Position numbers and translations under genes: made by a program. Below, piece by piece: positions 1 through 7,149 of a stretch of 57,209 bases of DNA. The notes below the pieces were generated by a model. That model was not told the origin of the DNA and did no database searches. It was given only the letters and a program-made list of their open reading frames with translations. The stretch is from Alkalibacterium sp. MB6 (GTDB lineage: Bacteria; Bacillota; Bacilli; Lactobacillales; Carnobacteriaceae_A), in NCBI RefSeq assembly GCF_009935905.1, contig NZ_PREX01000017.1:1-57209 (forward strand), in the 5' to 3' direction. Numbering within the stretch: the stretch's first letter is position 1; every line of letters starts with the position of its first letter.

Positions 1-18
1 GGCTGGCAAGCCTTTTTT
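1..18 (+). terminator. Partial terminator-like hairpin at window edge
   Basis: GGCT-GGCA-AGCC is followed by six T on the plus strand. Only 4 bp of stem are visible and the left side is cut by the window edge, so the true stem may be longer. It would end transcription arriving from the left on the plus strand. Confidence 0.3.
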
Positions 19-24
19 GTTTGT

Positions 25-192
25 TCAAGCTTCTAAGATTTTCGTTGCAATACTATCTACTTTTATATTGCCATAAACATATGTAAGGGCATCAATGTTG
101 ATAATCTTATATTCTGGATGCTTTTCAAGCATTAACTTCACAAAATTACTTCCAATAAATCCTGCTCCACCTGTTACTAAAATAGTCTTCAT
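25..192 (-). pseudogene. rmlB: dTDP-glucose 4,6-dehydratase (RmlB) N-terminal fragment
   Basis: The 55-codon frame opens with a typical extended-SDR Rossmann start: MKTILVTGGAGFIGSNFVK, with GGAGFIG as the NAD-binding glycine motif, then a second strand ending IINIDALTY as in RmlB (dTDP-rhamnose pathway, cytosolic). After about residue 38 it departs from the family and stops 17 residues later, whereas RmlB is normally about 330-350 residues. The tail (YGN..VDSIATKILEA) may be the end of another protein joined by a deletion. It starts 14 bp after the stop of the flippase gene, so the two formed one host polysaccharide operon. The family assignment is good for the first 38 residues; that the gene is broken is certain from the early stop. 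Confidence 0.75.
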
Positions 193-205
193 TTCTCTAA
201 TCCTC

Positions 206-1480
206 CTAAGCTTTTATAAGGGTTTTAATATTGCCAATGGTATTAATTATGTCTTTTCTCTTAATTATTAAATAACATAGATATGAACCTGTAAAGATAA
301 GTGTAGTTAACCACGAATTAATAAACCATCCTGAAAGAATAAATATTAATGTTAGTGATAATTCTAAAATAATATCCTTTACTACAGCTATCTTAAGTTC
401 ATTTGCCAAGTAATATTCTGCTACAAAAGATCTTAAGGAAAGCAAAACAACAATATTCAATATTGTAAAATCCAAACTTCTAAATACTAAAGTTGTCACC
501 AATGTTAAAAATAGACTCAAAATCATGGTAATAATATTCACTTTCAACATCATTTGTTCTTTTCTCAAAGTCTTAAGATATGGGTTAATTAATAAAGCCA
601 TTTTACCTTCATAAATAAATATTGGAAATAGCAATGCCATATACTTTAAACTATCAGCGTACTGCGGTAACCAAGCAGACACAAAAGATTTTATCGGATA
701 ATACAACATCAACAAACCTAGAAGAATCATCATTAAAAAATCTCTCATATTTGTATAAATATTAATCCTTTTTTCTTGATTAGTCCTTCTGAGTATTGGA
801 AACATAATTATCCCAACAGCGTTTATAAATACCATTGTCATATTTGAAACACTTAATGTTAAAGAGATTTTCCCGAAAGTTGAAACATCCCAAGTCCTCT
901 CAATACCAAACTTCACAATACCAATTATCAAAATGCTTGCAATGTTAGCAAACATTAGCTTTATTCCAGCGCTGATATTTTTTGTTGTCTCATTCAAATT
1001 CAGTTGAAAATCACTGAACCTATTTATCACAATATCTTTGCAGAGATAACTGGCATAAATCAAAGAAATTAGTTTTCCAATTAAATCCGCTATAATCATT
1101 AATTTGTATTCTCTTATGCCAATTGTAACTAATATCGTAATAATTATAATATATATAACTCTATCTATGATAGTTGCTTGCGCATATTCTTTGATCCTAT
1201 TGGTGGCTTGGAGAATGTAGTATAGCATGTATCTAGTATTCACAATGATTAATGCTATTCCGACCATTCTGATAATAAAATATCTATCACCAATAGTAAT
1301 AAACAATTTAGATAAAATCCATATCACTATTCCAATGAGCAATTGAAATAATAACAACATCAGAAACTGTGAAAACAGCAGTTTCTTGTCTAATTCATTG
1401 TAATCTTCGCCTCCATACCGTAGATATCGCCTTGATTCTCGATTGATGAACAGAGGAACAACAACCTTTATGTTTGTCAA
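206..1480 (-). CDS. Polysaccharide flippase-like membrane protein, 5' truncated
   Basis: This is a 424-residue very hydrophobic protein with about ten predicted membrane helices, of the MOP-type oligosaccharide/O-antigen (Wzx-like) flippase kind that moves lipid-linked sugar units across the inner membrane. Family members usually carry about 60-70 residues with two helices before the motif seen here at residues 19-30 (YLRYGGEDYNEL). Those are missing: the open frame reaches only a TTG at residue 1 with unrelated residues before the motif. The gene looks cut by a rearrangement near position 1420 and is probably non-functional. It is AT-rich, unlike the phage genes, and precedes the rmlB fragment. 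A function in sugar export is family knowledge; the truncation is an inference from alignment by eye. Confidence 0.6.
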   Translation of the reverse strand: MTNIKVVVPLFINRESRRYLRYGGEDYNELDKKLLFSQFLMLLLFQLLIGIVIWILSKLFITIGDRYFIIRMVGIALIIVNTRYMLYYILQATNRIKEYAQATIIDRVIYIIIITILVTIGIREYKLMIIADLIGKLISLIYASYLCKDIVINRFSDFQLNLNETTKNISAGIKLMFANIASILIIGIVKFGIERTWDVSTFGKISLTLSVSNMTMVFINAVGIIMFPILRRTNQEKRINIYTNMRDFLMMILLGLLMLYYPIKSFVSAWLPQYADSLKYMALLFPIFIYEGKMALLINPYLKTLRKEQMMLKVNIITMILSLFLTLVTTLVFRSLDFTILNIVVLLSLRSFVAEYYLANELKIAVVKDIILELSLTLIFILSGWFINSWLTTLIFTGSYLCYLIIKRKDIINTIGNIKTLIKA

Positions 1481-1532
1481 GTAAAATCCCTAATTTCGCT
1501 GGATTTTTCGCTGTTTTCTTCATTTTTGGCAA

Positions 1533-1561
1533 TAAAAAAGGCCCATCACAGCGTGATGAGC
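1533..1561 (-). terminator. Hairpin with T-run
   Basis: On the minus strand CATCAC-GCT-GTGATG is followed four bases later by six T. It lies between the SIR2 gene and the truncated flippase gene and would end leftward transcription leaving the phage cargo. Confidence 0.55.
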
Positions 1562-1632
1562 GAAATCTAAAACGTTTTATTATAACTCTATTGAGGCTAA
1601 AATAGTTGATATTCTCAAAAATACTTATCATC

Positions 1633-1680
1633 TATTTTCAAAACAGGGCAAAAAACGGCCTTTTTTTGAAGTAAATAGAC
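1633..1680 (-). terminator. Long imperfect inverted repeat after SIR2 gene
   Basis: TCTATTT at 1633 pairs with AAATAGA at 1674, and inside it TCAAAA pairs with TTTTGA around an AAAAAA-GGCC-TTTTTT core. It starts 46 bp beyond the SIR2 stop codon and is the likely terminator of that gene. The core is palindromic and could act on both strands. Confidence 0.45.
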
Positions 1681-1726
1681 CCCTCATTTCTATAAAATAT
1701 CAAAGTCAAAGACGCAATTTAACCTT

Positions 1727-4700
1727 CTACTTGGATAGAATATTTTCCCACATATATCTAACTTCTTTTAGTTTTGCCTGACTAAGTTCTTCTATAATAC
1801 TCACAAATTTATCTGAAATGCTAATTCCATCTCGAATCAAACTATCGTAGTATCTTCTTGCCAGCATTGATAAACTGTAGATGCTCTCTATTAGATCCCT
1901 ATCTGATTCATTAAGTGAGAGATCTAACTTATCAAGATTTTCTCGAAAAGCTTCAATAATAATGTTTCTGTAAGTTTCTATTGTAAGTAACGGATGATCG
2001 ATTAAAAATATCAGTTGATAGATCACAGAGCTGCTTCTGCCAGCTTCAAAATACTTTAGTGAATTTATCACATCAACGAGGTGGCTTGACACTTTTACAT
2101 TGCTAATAGAATTAGCTTCAAGCATTAATAGTATATCTAGTGAATTCATGACTTGTCTAAGTTCATCCCTTGAACCGACTATTATCCGATTCATTAAATG
2201 CTTAATATCTCTCTCAGTTAAATCCCCTGCAATAACTTTGTCCGTTAATTCTAATGAAATTGTGGAGATACCAATCTCATTGAGTAATTTTATCACATTG
2301 TTGACTGCCGCCTTCACATCATCCGTGTACACATTGGAAAAATGAGCTTGAGCCGAAAGCATAGCAATAAAATCGCCCAACATGACAAATCTCTTTTCAC
2401 CTTCCTCACCCATTCCAAATAGGCTCATTTTATAGTTGAGTACACTTTTCTCATTATCGATATATTCATAGATATATTTTACTGTGTTGAGGAAGTATTC
2501 GGGTTCCCATGATAATCCTAGGTTACTTGCACTCTTGTTACCGAAAGCAGAAACCCTTCTAAACAACTGTATATATTCATTTACGCTACTTTCAGTAGAA
2601 TTATTTTTGGCAATTACCCCACCATTTACAGAACGGTTAAAGGTCGGGCTTTTAAGATAGTTGTAGTATAACTCATTAAATTCAATATCATTAGGATGCG
2701 GTAAGTCTTCCCACCCCCACACGTACAAGAAGTTACCTTCCGGAAAGCCATTCCCTTTAATCTGCTCCCAAAGCGCCTGTGCTATTCTTGATTCAAACTC
2801 TCTATAGTTAGAATAATCTTTAATAAGTACAGCTTTAGCAATACCTCTATTTCTGATTTCCTCGTTCTTTGATTTTAATTCAATTATTACCTTATAGTAT
2901 ATTGCATCTGCTAAAATAGGGGATTCTATCTTTGCCTTAGTTCCTGCGAATGTTGCCAAAAATTCTATTGGAAAGGATTCAGATTCTAATAATGTATAGA
3001 AGTAGTGGGAAAAAACCTTCGAGTTTATCGAATGCTTTAACTTATTGAAAAACTCATTTAAATCCATAGAATCAATGTCATCTGCCTCATTTCTAAGTTC
3101 AACCATTTTATCAATTAATTTGATTATCCTTCCATCATCTATAGCAATTGAAAATCTCGACAACACATCGAAGATTGTTTTTTGTGAAATGATCTTCCGT
3201 TCGCTTCTAAACCTTCTTGTTGAAGGAAATACCTCGGATAGTTTGCTTAATTGATCAAACATTTCTTCAACCCATTTTGTTTCTGCTGAAATAATACGTT
3301 CTCTGGTTAAAAACGAATTAATGATTTTTGAATCATTCGAGCGAATTATTGCTGACCATTTCCATGTAGGAATCTGGCTTGTAGGTATTATTTCCTTAAG
3401 TGCAAGGGCCAAAATGTCATTATGATCACTAAAGGTATTTGGTAGACAGAGCAGATCTTGAAACATTATATATTTTAATGGGTTTGATACGGCATTTTGC
3501 TCTTTTCTGGTTGCCGTTCCGTAAGTTACCTTGTATGTGCCTGGGTTGAATCCTGGGATTTCTCCCCGTGATTCAGTGTGGGCTAATAACAATGAATTAC
3601 TAACCTCATTCTTGATCTGATTATATATATTTCTAACGTTATAGGCATTTAAATTGTATTCTTTATCCGAGAAACTGTCGTCAATTTTCTCACCTAGCCC
3701 ATTAATCAATGATCTTGCACATAGGTTTAAAAACCCTCTCAATGACGCAGTTTTATTCTCAGAATATTTTTTCTGGGATAATAGGGCTGATGCTTGTCTT
3801 AACAGAGCTTTCCCTTTTTCGTCCTCACCTATTTGCTTGTATAAAAATACTTTTTTCAACTGTATGTCCAGAGCTACATGTTGATCAATTTTTTCTACTG
3901 CTTTAGCCGCTTCAACATAGTCAAATTCTGAAATGAGAAACTTGCATTTCTCTACTTGAAGTTCTTCCTTTGTGTAACCATCGAGTTCTGAAGTCACATT
4001 CTCGACTCTAGTCAGCAAAGCTTTGTAATCTTCATTCCTTCCATCTATCCGGTACATTTCCAATAGATAGAGAGCCACCTCTGACCAGGACGAAACAAGA
4101 GCTTTTTCGGTTTTCAATTCTTCTTCAGGTATTACGTCTAGAAGTATTTGTATCTTCTTAGCTTCAGGATCTTCTAATATTATGTATCCCCGTCTTAACG
4201 AATACACCATCTTCGATAATAAACTTATCTGTGATTTAGAGGGTTCCAGTTTCAGAAAGGCTGATAAATGGTGCTTTAAAGACTCTGTAAATCCACTGGC
4301 TTCATGATCATTCGGAAAAGCCAAGTATCCATTTGTCTTTTCTTTCATTCTAGTTAGGTATTCATCCATTACTTCGAAGTATTCATCATCGATGGTCTTA
4401 TGGAAATCAAAACTACGTGCTTTAAATTTATAAGGATCCGATTCAAATATTTTGCCCTTTTCCTTTCCATAATTTATCAACTTGTCCAAGAAAGCATCTA
4501 AGGCTTCCCGATGCCCTACTTCTCCTTTAAACATATCACCTAAATCCACAACGGTAATGTTCTGGCTTTCAAGCGTCATTCTCTCTGCAGCACTCATATT
4601 TTGAAATAAGCCTACCAGGTAAATAGTAGGACAGTTCTCGCCCATATTGTCTCTGAGCCAACCAAGCCAACTTAAAAAGTTTGGATCATCGCCAGAGAAA

Positions 4701-5356
4701 CCGATTAAACATAATTGAGTTTCAAGCATGGCCTGCTGTACTGTATTTACCAGTGGTGCGAACTGAACCGGGTACGTACGATAGTCCTCTTCACAAATAA
4801 TATAGTGTTTGGCACTGTCAACACTACCGTGAAGTTTAATGATTCTTGGATGAGTGCTTCCAGGCAAATCATTTTGACTGGTGAGGATCTTATAGTTAAA
4901 CTTTACATTTATCTTATCGATGGTTCTTTCCAGAAGAGTATCATAATTGGTAGTGAACACATCTCTCCAGTTCAATGATAGCAATTTTTTATGCAGATCT
5001 CCTGGGATGTATATGTCATCATTGATACTCGCTTCAATGAATTTATTCAACTTGTTTCGTCCAAAAACCGATTTGTATTCCTCGGCCAGTTTCAACACGT
5101 TTTTACCCGAGGTCTTCCTGATCTTTTGGATTTCCCATCTTTTTATTTCTGCTTCATCTTCTGGTTTCTGATACAAAGCTTCAAACATCGACACAGCAAG
5201 TTCTTCCCAGTTTGGTGCGGATGTTTCATCGTCAACCACATCTGCATTCTTCGAAAATCCCGCCCCAACCATGACTGATGCAGCGCCGTTTAAAGCAGGA
5301 TCATGTATTCTCTTAGCAATATCTTCAATATATGAGTAAACCAATGAACCGTTCAA
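1727..5356 (-). CDS. Large SIR2-domain protein, probable NAD-depleting anti-phage defence effector
   Basis: This 1209-residue protein has a SIR2-like (SIR2_2 type) domain at about residues 25-235: GAGFSKN (31-37) for NAD binding, TTNYD (135-139), the KLHGS segment with the catalytic-type His at 176, and GFSGDDP (219-225). The remaining ~970 residues are helical and without a motif I recognise; no P-loop is visible, so it is not an obvious STAND/Avs protein. Its architecture and size resemble the defence-associated sirtuins (DSR), in which a SIR2 NADase is fused to a long helical sensor and kills infected cells by NAD depletion. The start is TTG at 5356, the only start before an upstream stop, with AAAGGGG about 8 bp ahead. 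The gene is AT-rich and has its own leader after the terminator of the neighbouring methylase. The SIR2 domain is certain; the defence role is inferred. Confidence 0.85.
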   Translation of the reverse strand: MNGSLVYSYIEDIAKRIHDPALNGAASVMVGAGFSKNADVVDDETSAPNWEELAVSMFEALYQKPEDEAEIKRWEIQKIRKTSGKNVLKLAEEYKSVFGRNKLNKFIEASINDDIYIPGDLHKKLLSLNWRDVFTTNYDTLLERTIDKINVKFNYKILTSQNDLPGSTHPRIIKLHGSVDSAKHYIICEEDYRTYPVQFAPLVNTVQQAMLETQLCLIGFSGDDPNFLSWLGWLRDNMGENCPTIYLVGLFQNMSAAERMTLESQNITVVDLGDMFKGEVGHREALDAFLDKLINYGKEKGKIFESDPYKFKARSFDFHKTIDDEYFEVMDEYLTRMKEKTNGYLAFPNDHEASGFTESLKHHLSAFLKLEPSKSQISLLSKMVYSLRRGYIILEDPEAKKIQILLDVIPEEELKTEKALVSSWSEVALYLLEMYRIDGRNEDYKALLTRVENVTSELDGYTKEELQVEKCKFLISEFDYVEAAKAVEKIDQHVALDIQLKKVFLYKQIGEDEKGKALLRQASALLSQKKYSENKTASLRGFLNLCARSLINGLGEKIDDSFSDKEYNLNAYNVRNIYNQIKNEVSNSLLLAHTESRGEIPGFNPGTYKVTYGTATRKEQNAVSNPLKYIMFQDLLCLPNTFSDHNDILALALKEIIPTSQIPTWKWSAIIRSNDSKIINSFLTRERIISAETKWVEEMFDQLSKLSEVFPSTRRFRSERKIISQKTIFDVLSRFSIAIDDGRIIKLIDKMVELRNEADDIDSMDLNEFFNKLKHSINSKVFSHYFYTLLESESFPIEFLATFAGTKAKIESPILADAIYYKVIIELKSKNEEIRNRGIAKAVLIKDYSNYREFESRIAQALWEQIKGNGFPEGNFLYVWGWEDLPHPNDIEFNELYYNYLKSPTFNRSVNGGVIAKNNSTESSVNEYIQLFRRVSAFGNKSASNLGLSWEPEYFLNTVKYIYEYIDNEKSVLNYKMSLFGMGEEGEKRFVMLGDFIAMLSAQAHFSNVYTDDVKAAVNNVIKLLNEIGISTISLELTDKVIAGDLTERDIKHLMNRIIVGSRDELRQVMNSLDILLMLEANSISNVKVSSHLVDVINSLKYFEAGRSSSVIYQLIFLIDHPLLTIETYRNIIIEAFRENLDKLDLSLNESDRDLIESIYSLSMLARRYYDSLIRDGISISDKFVSIIEELSQAKLKEVRYMWENILSK

Positions 5357-5416
5357 AAAATCGCCCCTTTCCAGTTAATGATTCTTCCTGTATTTGGTTT
5401 GACTACATTTTATCAT

Positions 5417-5435
5417 ATGGACCATACATGGACCA
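5417..5435. promoter_or_regulatory. Direct repeat, possible operator of SIR2 gene
   Basis: ATGGACCA occurs at 5417-5424 and again at 5428-5435, 11 bp apart, i.e. on one face of the helix. The pair lies between the methylase terminator and the SIR2 start, beside an AT-rich GATAAAAT that could be a -10. I see no convincing -35. A dimeric regulator site is a plausible reading. Confidence 0.35.
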
Positions 5436-5463
5436 CTTAACTTCATAGTAATTTTAAGCATAC

Positions 5464-5500
5464 AAAAAAGCCCCCGCCCTGCATTACAAGTGGAGGCTTC
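5464..5500 (-). terminator. Terminator of cytosine methylase gene
   Basis: On the minus strand AAGCCTCC pairs with GGGGGCTT (one G-T pair) around an 18-nt loop and runs into TTTTTT. It begins 17 bp after the methylase stop and separates that gene from the SIR2 gene. Confidence 0.7.
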
Positions 5501-5516
5501 GAATTGTATATAAAAT

Positions 5517-6572
5517 TTATTCCTCAATAAAACTAAGAACCGTCTTAGCTACTGCACTTGCAAGTTTGCAAGGCACTGCGTTTCCTATTTGTTTATAAAC
5601 TGAGGTCTTTGGTCCATGGAAAATGTAGTCTTTTGGGAAGCTTTGTATTGCCGCTGCTTCCTTTGTTGAAATTCTTCGTAATCTTGATGGTGCTTCCTTG
5701 TATTCTGCAATTTCTGGATTCTCCATCAGTTGGGCATGATAATCCACTACCCAGTCATGTTCATCAGGGTTTCTAAGAAGTACTTCGTCAATGATTGGCG
5801 TCTTGTTTCCCCCCATTGATGCAGGCAGGGTATTGGCGGTATCATCAATGTTGATTGGTCTTCCCATGCCGTTAAACATCATTCCCGCATATGGAGACTT
5901 TCTCATAACCGGTTTCTGAGCTAATGTTATCTTTGCACTGCAGGTGATAGGATTATCTTCCGACCCTATTTCACCAAGCTCTAGAATAGTCTCTCTGACT
6001 GTTTTAGGTTTTTCCGTATACTCTTTTAGGCGTTCCATCAGCATTTCATGTGTCAGCTCTTTATCCTTTATTCCAATAAAGAATACTCTTTCTCGCTTTT
6101 GAGGGACTCCAAAATCTGCGGAGTTTAAAATCACGTATTCACATGAATAACCGAGATCCTGTGCCTGCTTTACGATCTCAGTTCTGACGTCTTCCCATTT
6201 TGTAAGTTTTCCAAGCGCTTTAACATTCTCCATGACAAAGGCTTTAGGACGTACAATCTCTACAGCCTTCATGTACTCCCAGATGAGTTTGCTTCGCTCA
6301 TCATTTGGATCCATCTTGCCCGCCACCGAGAAGCCTTGGCAAGGAGGCCCGCCGAAGAGAACATCTACACCTTTATAGTCATTCAGCTCATGGATCACTT
6401 CTTTAATGTCTTGATTTCTTAATATGGTATTAGGATTATTCTCTTCAAAAGTCCTGGCAGCATCCTTATCGATTTCATTGGCCCAAAGCACGTCAATGCC
6501 TGCAGCCTTAAAACCGACATCCATCCCACCTGCACCCGTAAAAAGAGAAACGCCTTTATATGGTTTCTTCAC
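5517..6572 (-). CDS. DNA (cytosine-5-)-methyltransferase
   Basis: This is a C5-cytosine methylase using S-adenosylmethionine. Motifs appear in the usual order: I (LFTGAGGMDVGF), IV (GGPPCQGFS with the catalytic Cys), VI (MENV), VIII (QKRERV), a target-recognition region, then X (QIGNAVP), so it looks intact. I choose GTG at 6572 (351 residues): AGGAGG lies 10 bp ahead, inside the longer frame, and the upstream ATG at 6605 has no ribosome site. It has its own sigma-A promoter (6655-6684) and terminator. No partner restriction nuclease is adjacent; it sits between a DUF1413-like gene and the SIR2 gene, so it may be a solitary protective methylase or part of a defence cassette. Specificity cannot be read by eye. 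Confidence 0.93.
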   Translation of the reverse strand: MKKPYKGVSLFTGAGGMDVGFKAAGIDVLWANEIDKDAARTFEENNPNTILRNQDIKEVIHELNDYKGVDVLFGGPPCQGFSVAGKMDPNDERSKLIWEYMKAVEIVRPKAFVMENVKALGKLTKWEDVRTEIVKQAQDLGYSCEYVILNSADFGVPQKRERVFFIGIKDKELTHEMLMERLKEYTEKPKTVRETILELGEIGSEDNPITCSAKITLAQKPVMRKSPYAGMMFNGMGRPINIDDTANTLPASMGGNKTPIIDEVLLRNPDEHDWVVDYHAQLMENPEIAEYKEAPSRLRRISTKEAAAIQSFPKDYIFHGPKTSVYKQIGNAVPCKLASAVAKTVLSFIEE

Positions 6573-6654
6573 AGGTTCATTTCCTCCTAGGATTATATTT
6601 CTCATTAGACAAATTTGTTTTTCTCAATCGGTCAATATGTTATCATGATTTTCC

Positions 6655-6684
6655 ATTATATTAAAGATAATTTCAATGAATCAA
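6655..6684 (-). promoter_or_regulatory. Sigma-A promoter for cytosine methylase
   Basis: On the minus strand TTGATT (-35), 18 bp, then a perfect TATAAT (-10). It lies about 80 bp before the GTG start at 6572, in a 228-bp gap after the DUF1413-like gene. Confidence 0.65.
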
Positions 6685-6732
6685 TACTGTTCCTTTGATC
6701 AATGATGCTAATCAAACGACTGTGAATCTTCT

Positions 6733-6789
6733 CATCGGTTAGCCGATGCACTTATAATTCATTGGAGGGAGCTATCTTCCTCTCCCTCC
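6733..6789. repeat. Two hairpins downstream of DUF1413-like gene
   Basis: CATCGG-TTAG-CCGATG (6733-6748) and GGAGGGAG-N10-CTCCCTCC (6764-6789, 8-bp stem) follow the stop of the small gene at 6801. Neither has a T-run on the minus strand, so they are better seen as RNA 3'-end structures or weak terminators than as classic terminators. Confidence 0.45.
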
Positions 6790-6800
6790 GCGCTCACATG

Positions 6801-7034
6801 TTATTTCTTTCTGTAGACTTGTTGATTTGCATTGTTTTTGTCCAGTAAAATGATATCGCCATTTTGCAGATAGGGATTTTGTGTTGGTTCACAGAAGAAC
6901 CGCCCCAAGTTTCGCCGCTCATTCAAGTCAAATCTTTTCCACTCATAACCTTTAAAGAGATCTTTGACCAAGAACTCTTCACCTGGATTCAGTTTTTGAA
7001 TTTCTCCGAGTGCAGTTTGCAATAATGTGGACAT
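6801..7034 (-). CDS. Small DUF1413-like protein
   Basis: This is a 77-residue soluble protein. The core GEEFLVKDLFKGYEW, followed by a basic helix and an FF.EPTQNP turn, resembles DUF1413, a single-domain family of unknown biochemistry that occurs on mobile elements. Its compact fold with many charged residues suggests a nucleic-acid or protein-binding regulator, but nothing catalytic is visible. AAGAAGG precedes the ATG by about 8 bp and a near-consensus sigma-A promoter lies 50 bp upstream. It stands between the recombinase operon and the cytosine methylase. Its family assignment is from memory of the motif and should be treated as moderate. Confidence 0.65.
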   Translation of the reverse strand: MSTLLQTALGEIQKLNPGEEFLVKDLFKGYEWKRFDLNERRNLGRFFCEPTQNPYLQNGDIILLDKNNANQQVYRKK

Positions 7035-7083
7035 AATTCTTACCTTCTTTCATCGAACATAGGTTTCATCATTGTTTACAGTT

Positions 7084-7112
7084 ATGTTAACATATTTGTA
7101 GGTTTGAGTCAA
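7084..7112 (-). promoter_or_regulatory. Sigma-A promoter for DUF1413-like gene
   Basis: TTGACT, 17 bp, TAACAT on the minus strand, placed about 50 bp before the ATG at 7034 in the gap after the fused recombinase gene. It shows that the cargo cassette is not simply a continuation of the recombinase operon. Confidence 0.65.
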
Positions 7113-7149
7113 TCAAAAATCTATGAGAAGAAGTACAAAATAGTTTCCT

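Noticed and set aside
1395-1631. 78-residue minus-strand open frame at the left border
   Set aside because: It overlaps the flippase fragment out of frame and crosses a terminator stem; no family pattern.
5517-6572. Type II restriction-modification pair
   Set aside because: No restriction nuclease is recognisable beside the methylase; the SIR2 protein lacks a visible nuclease motif.
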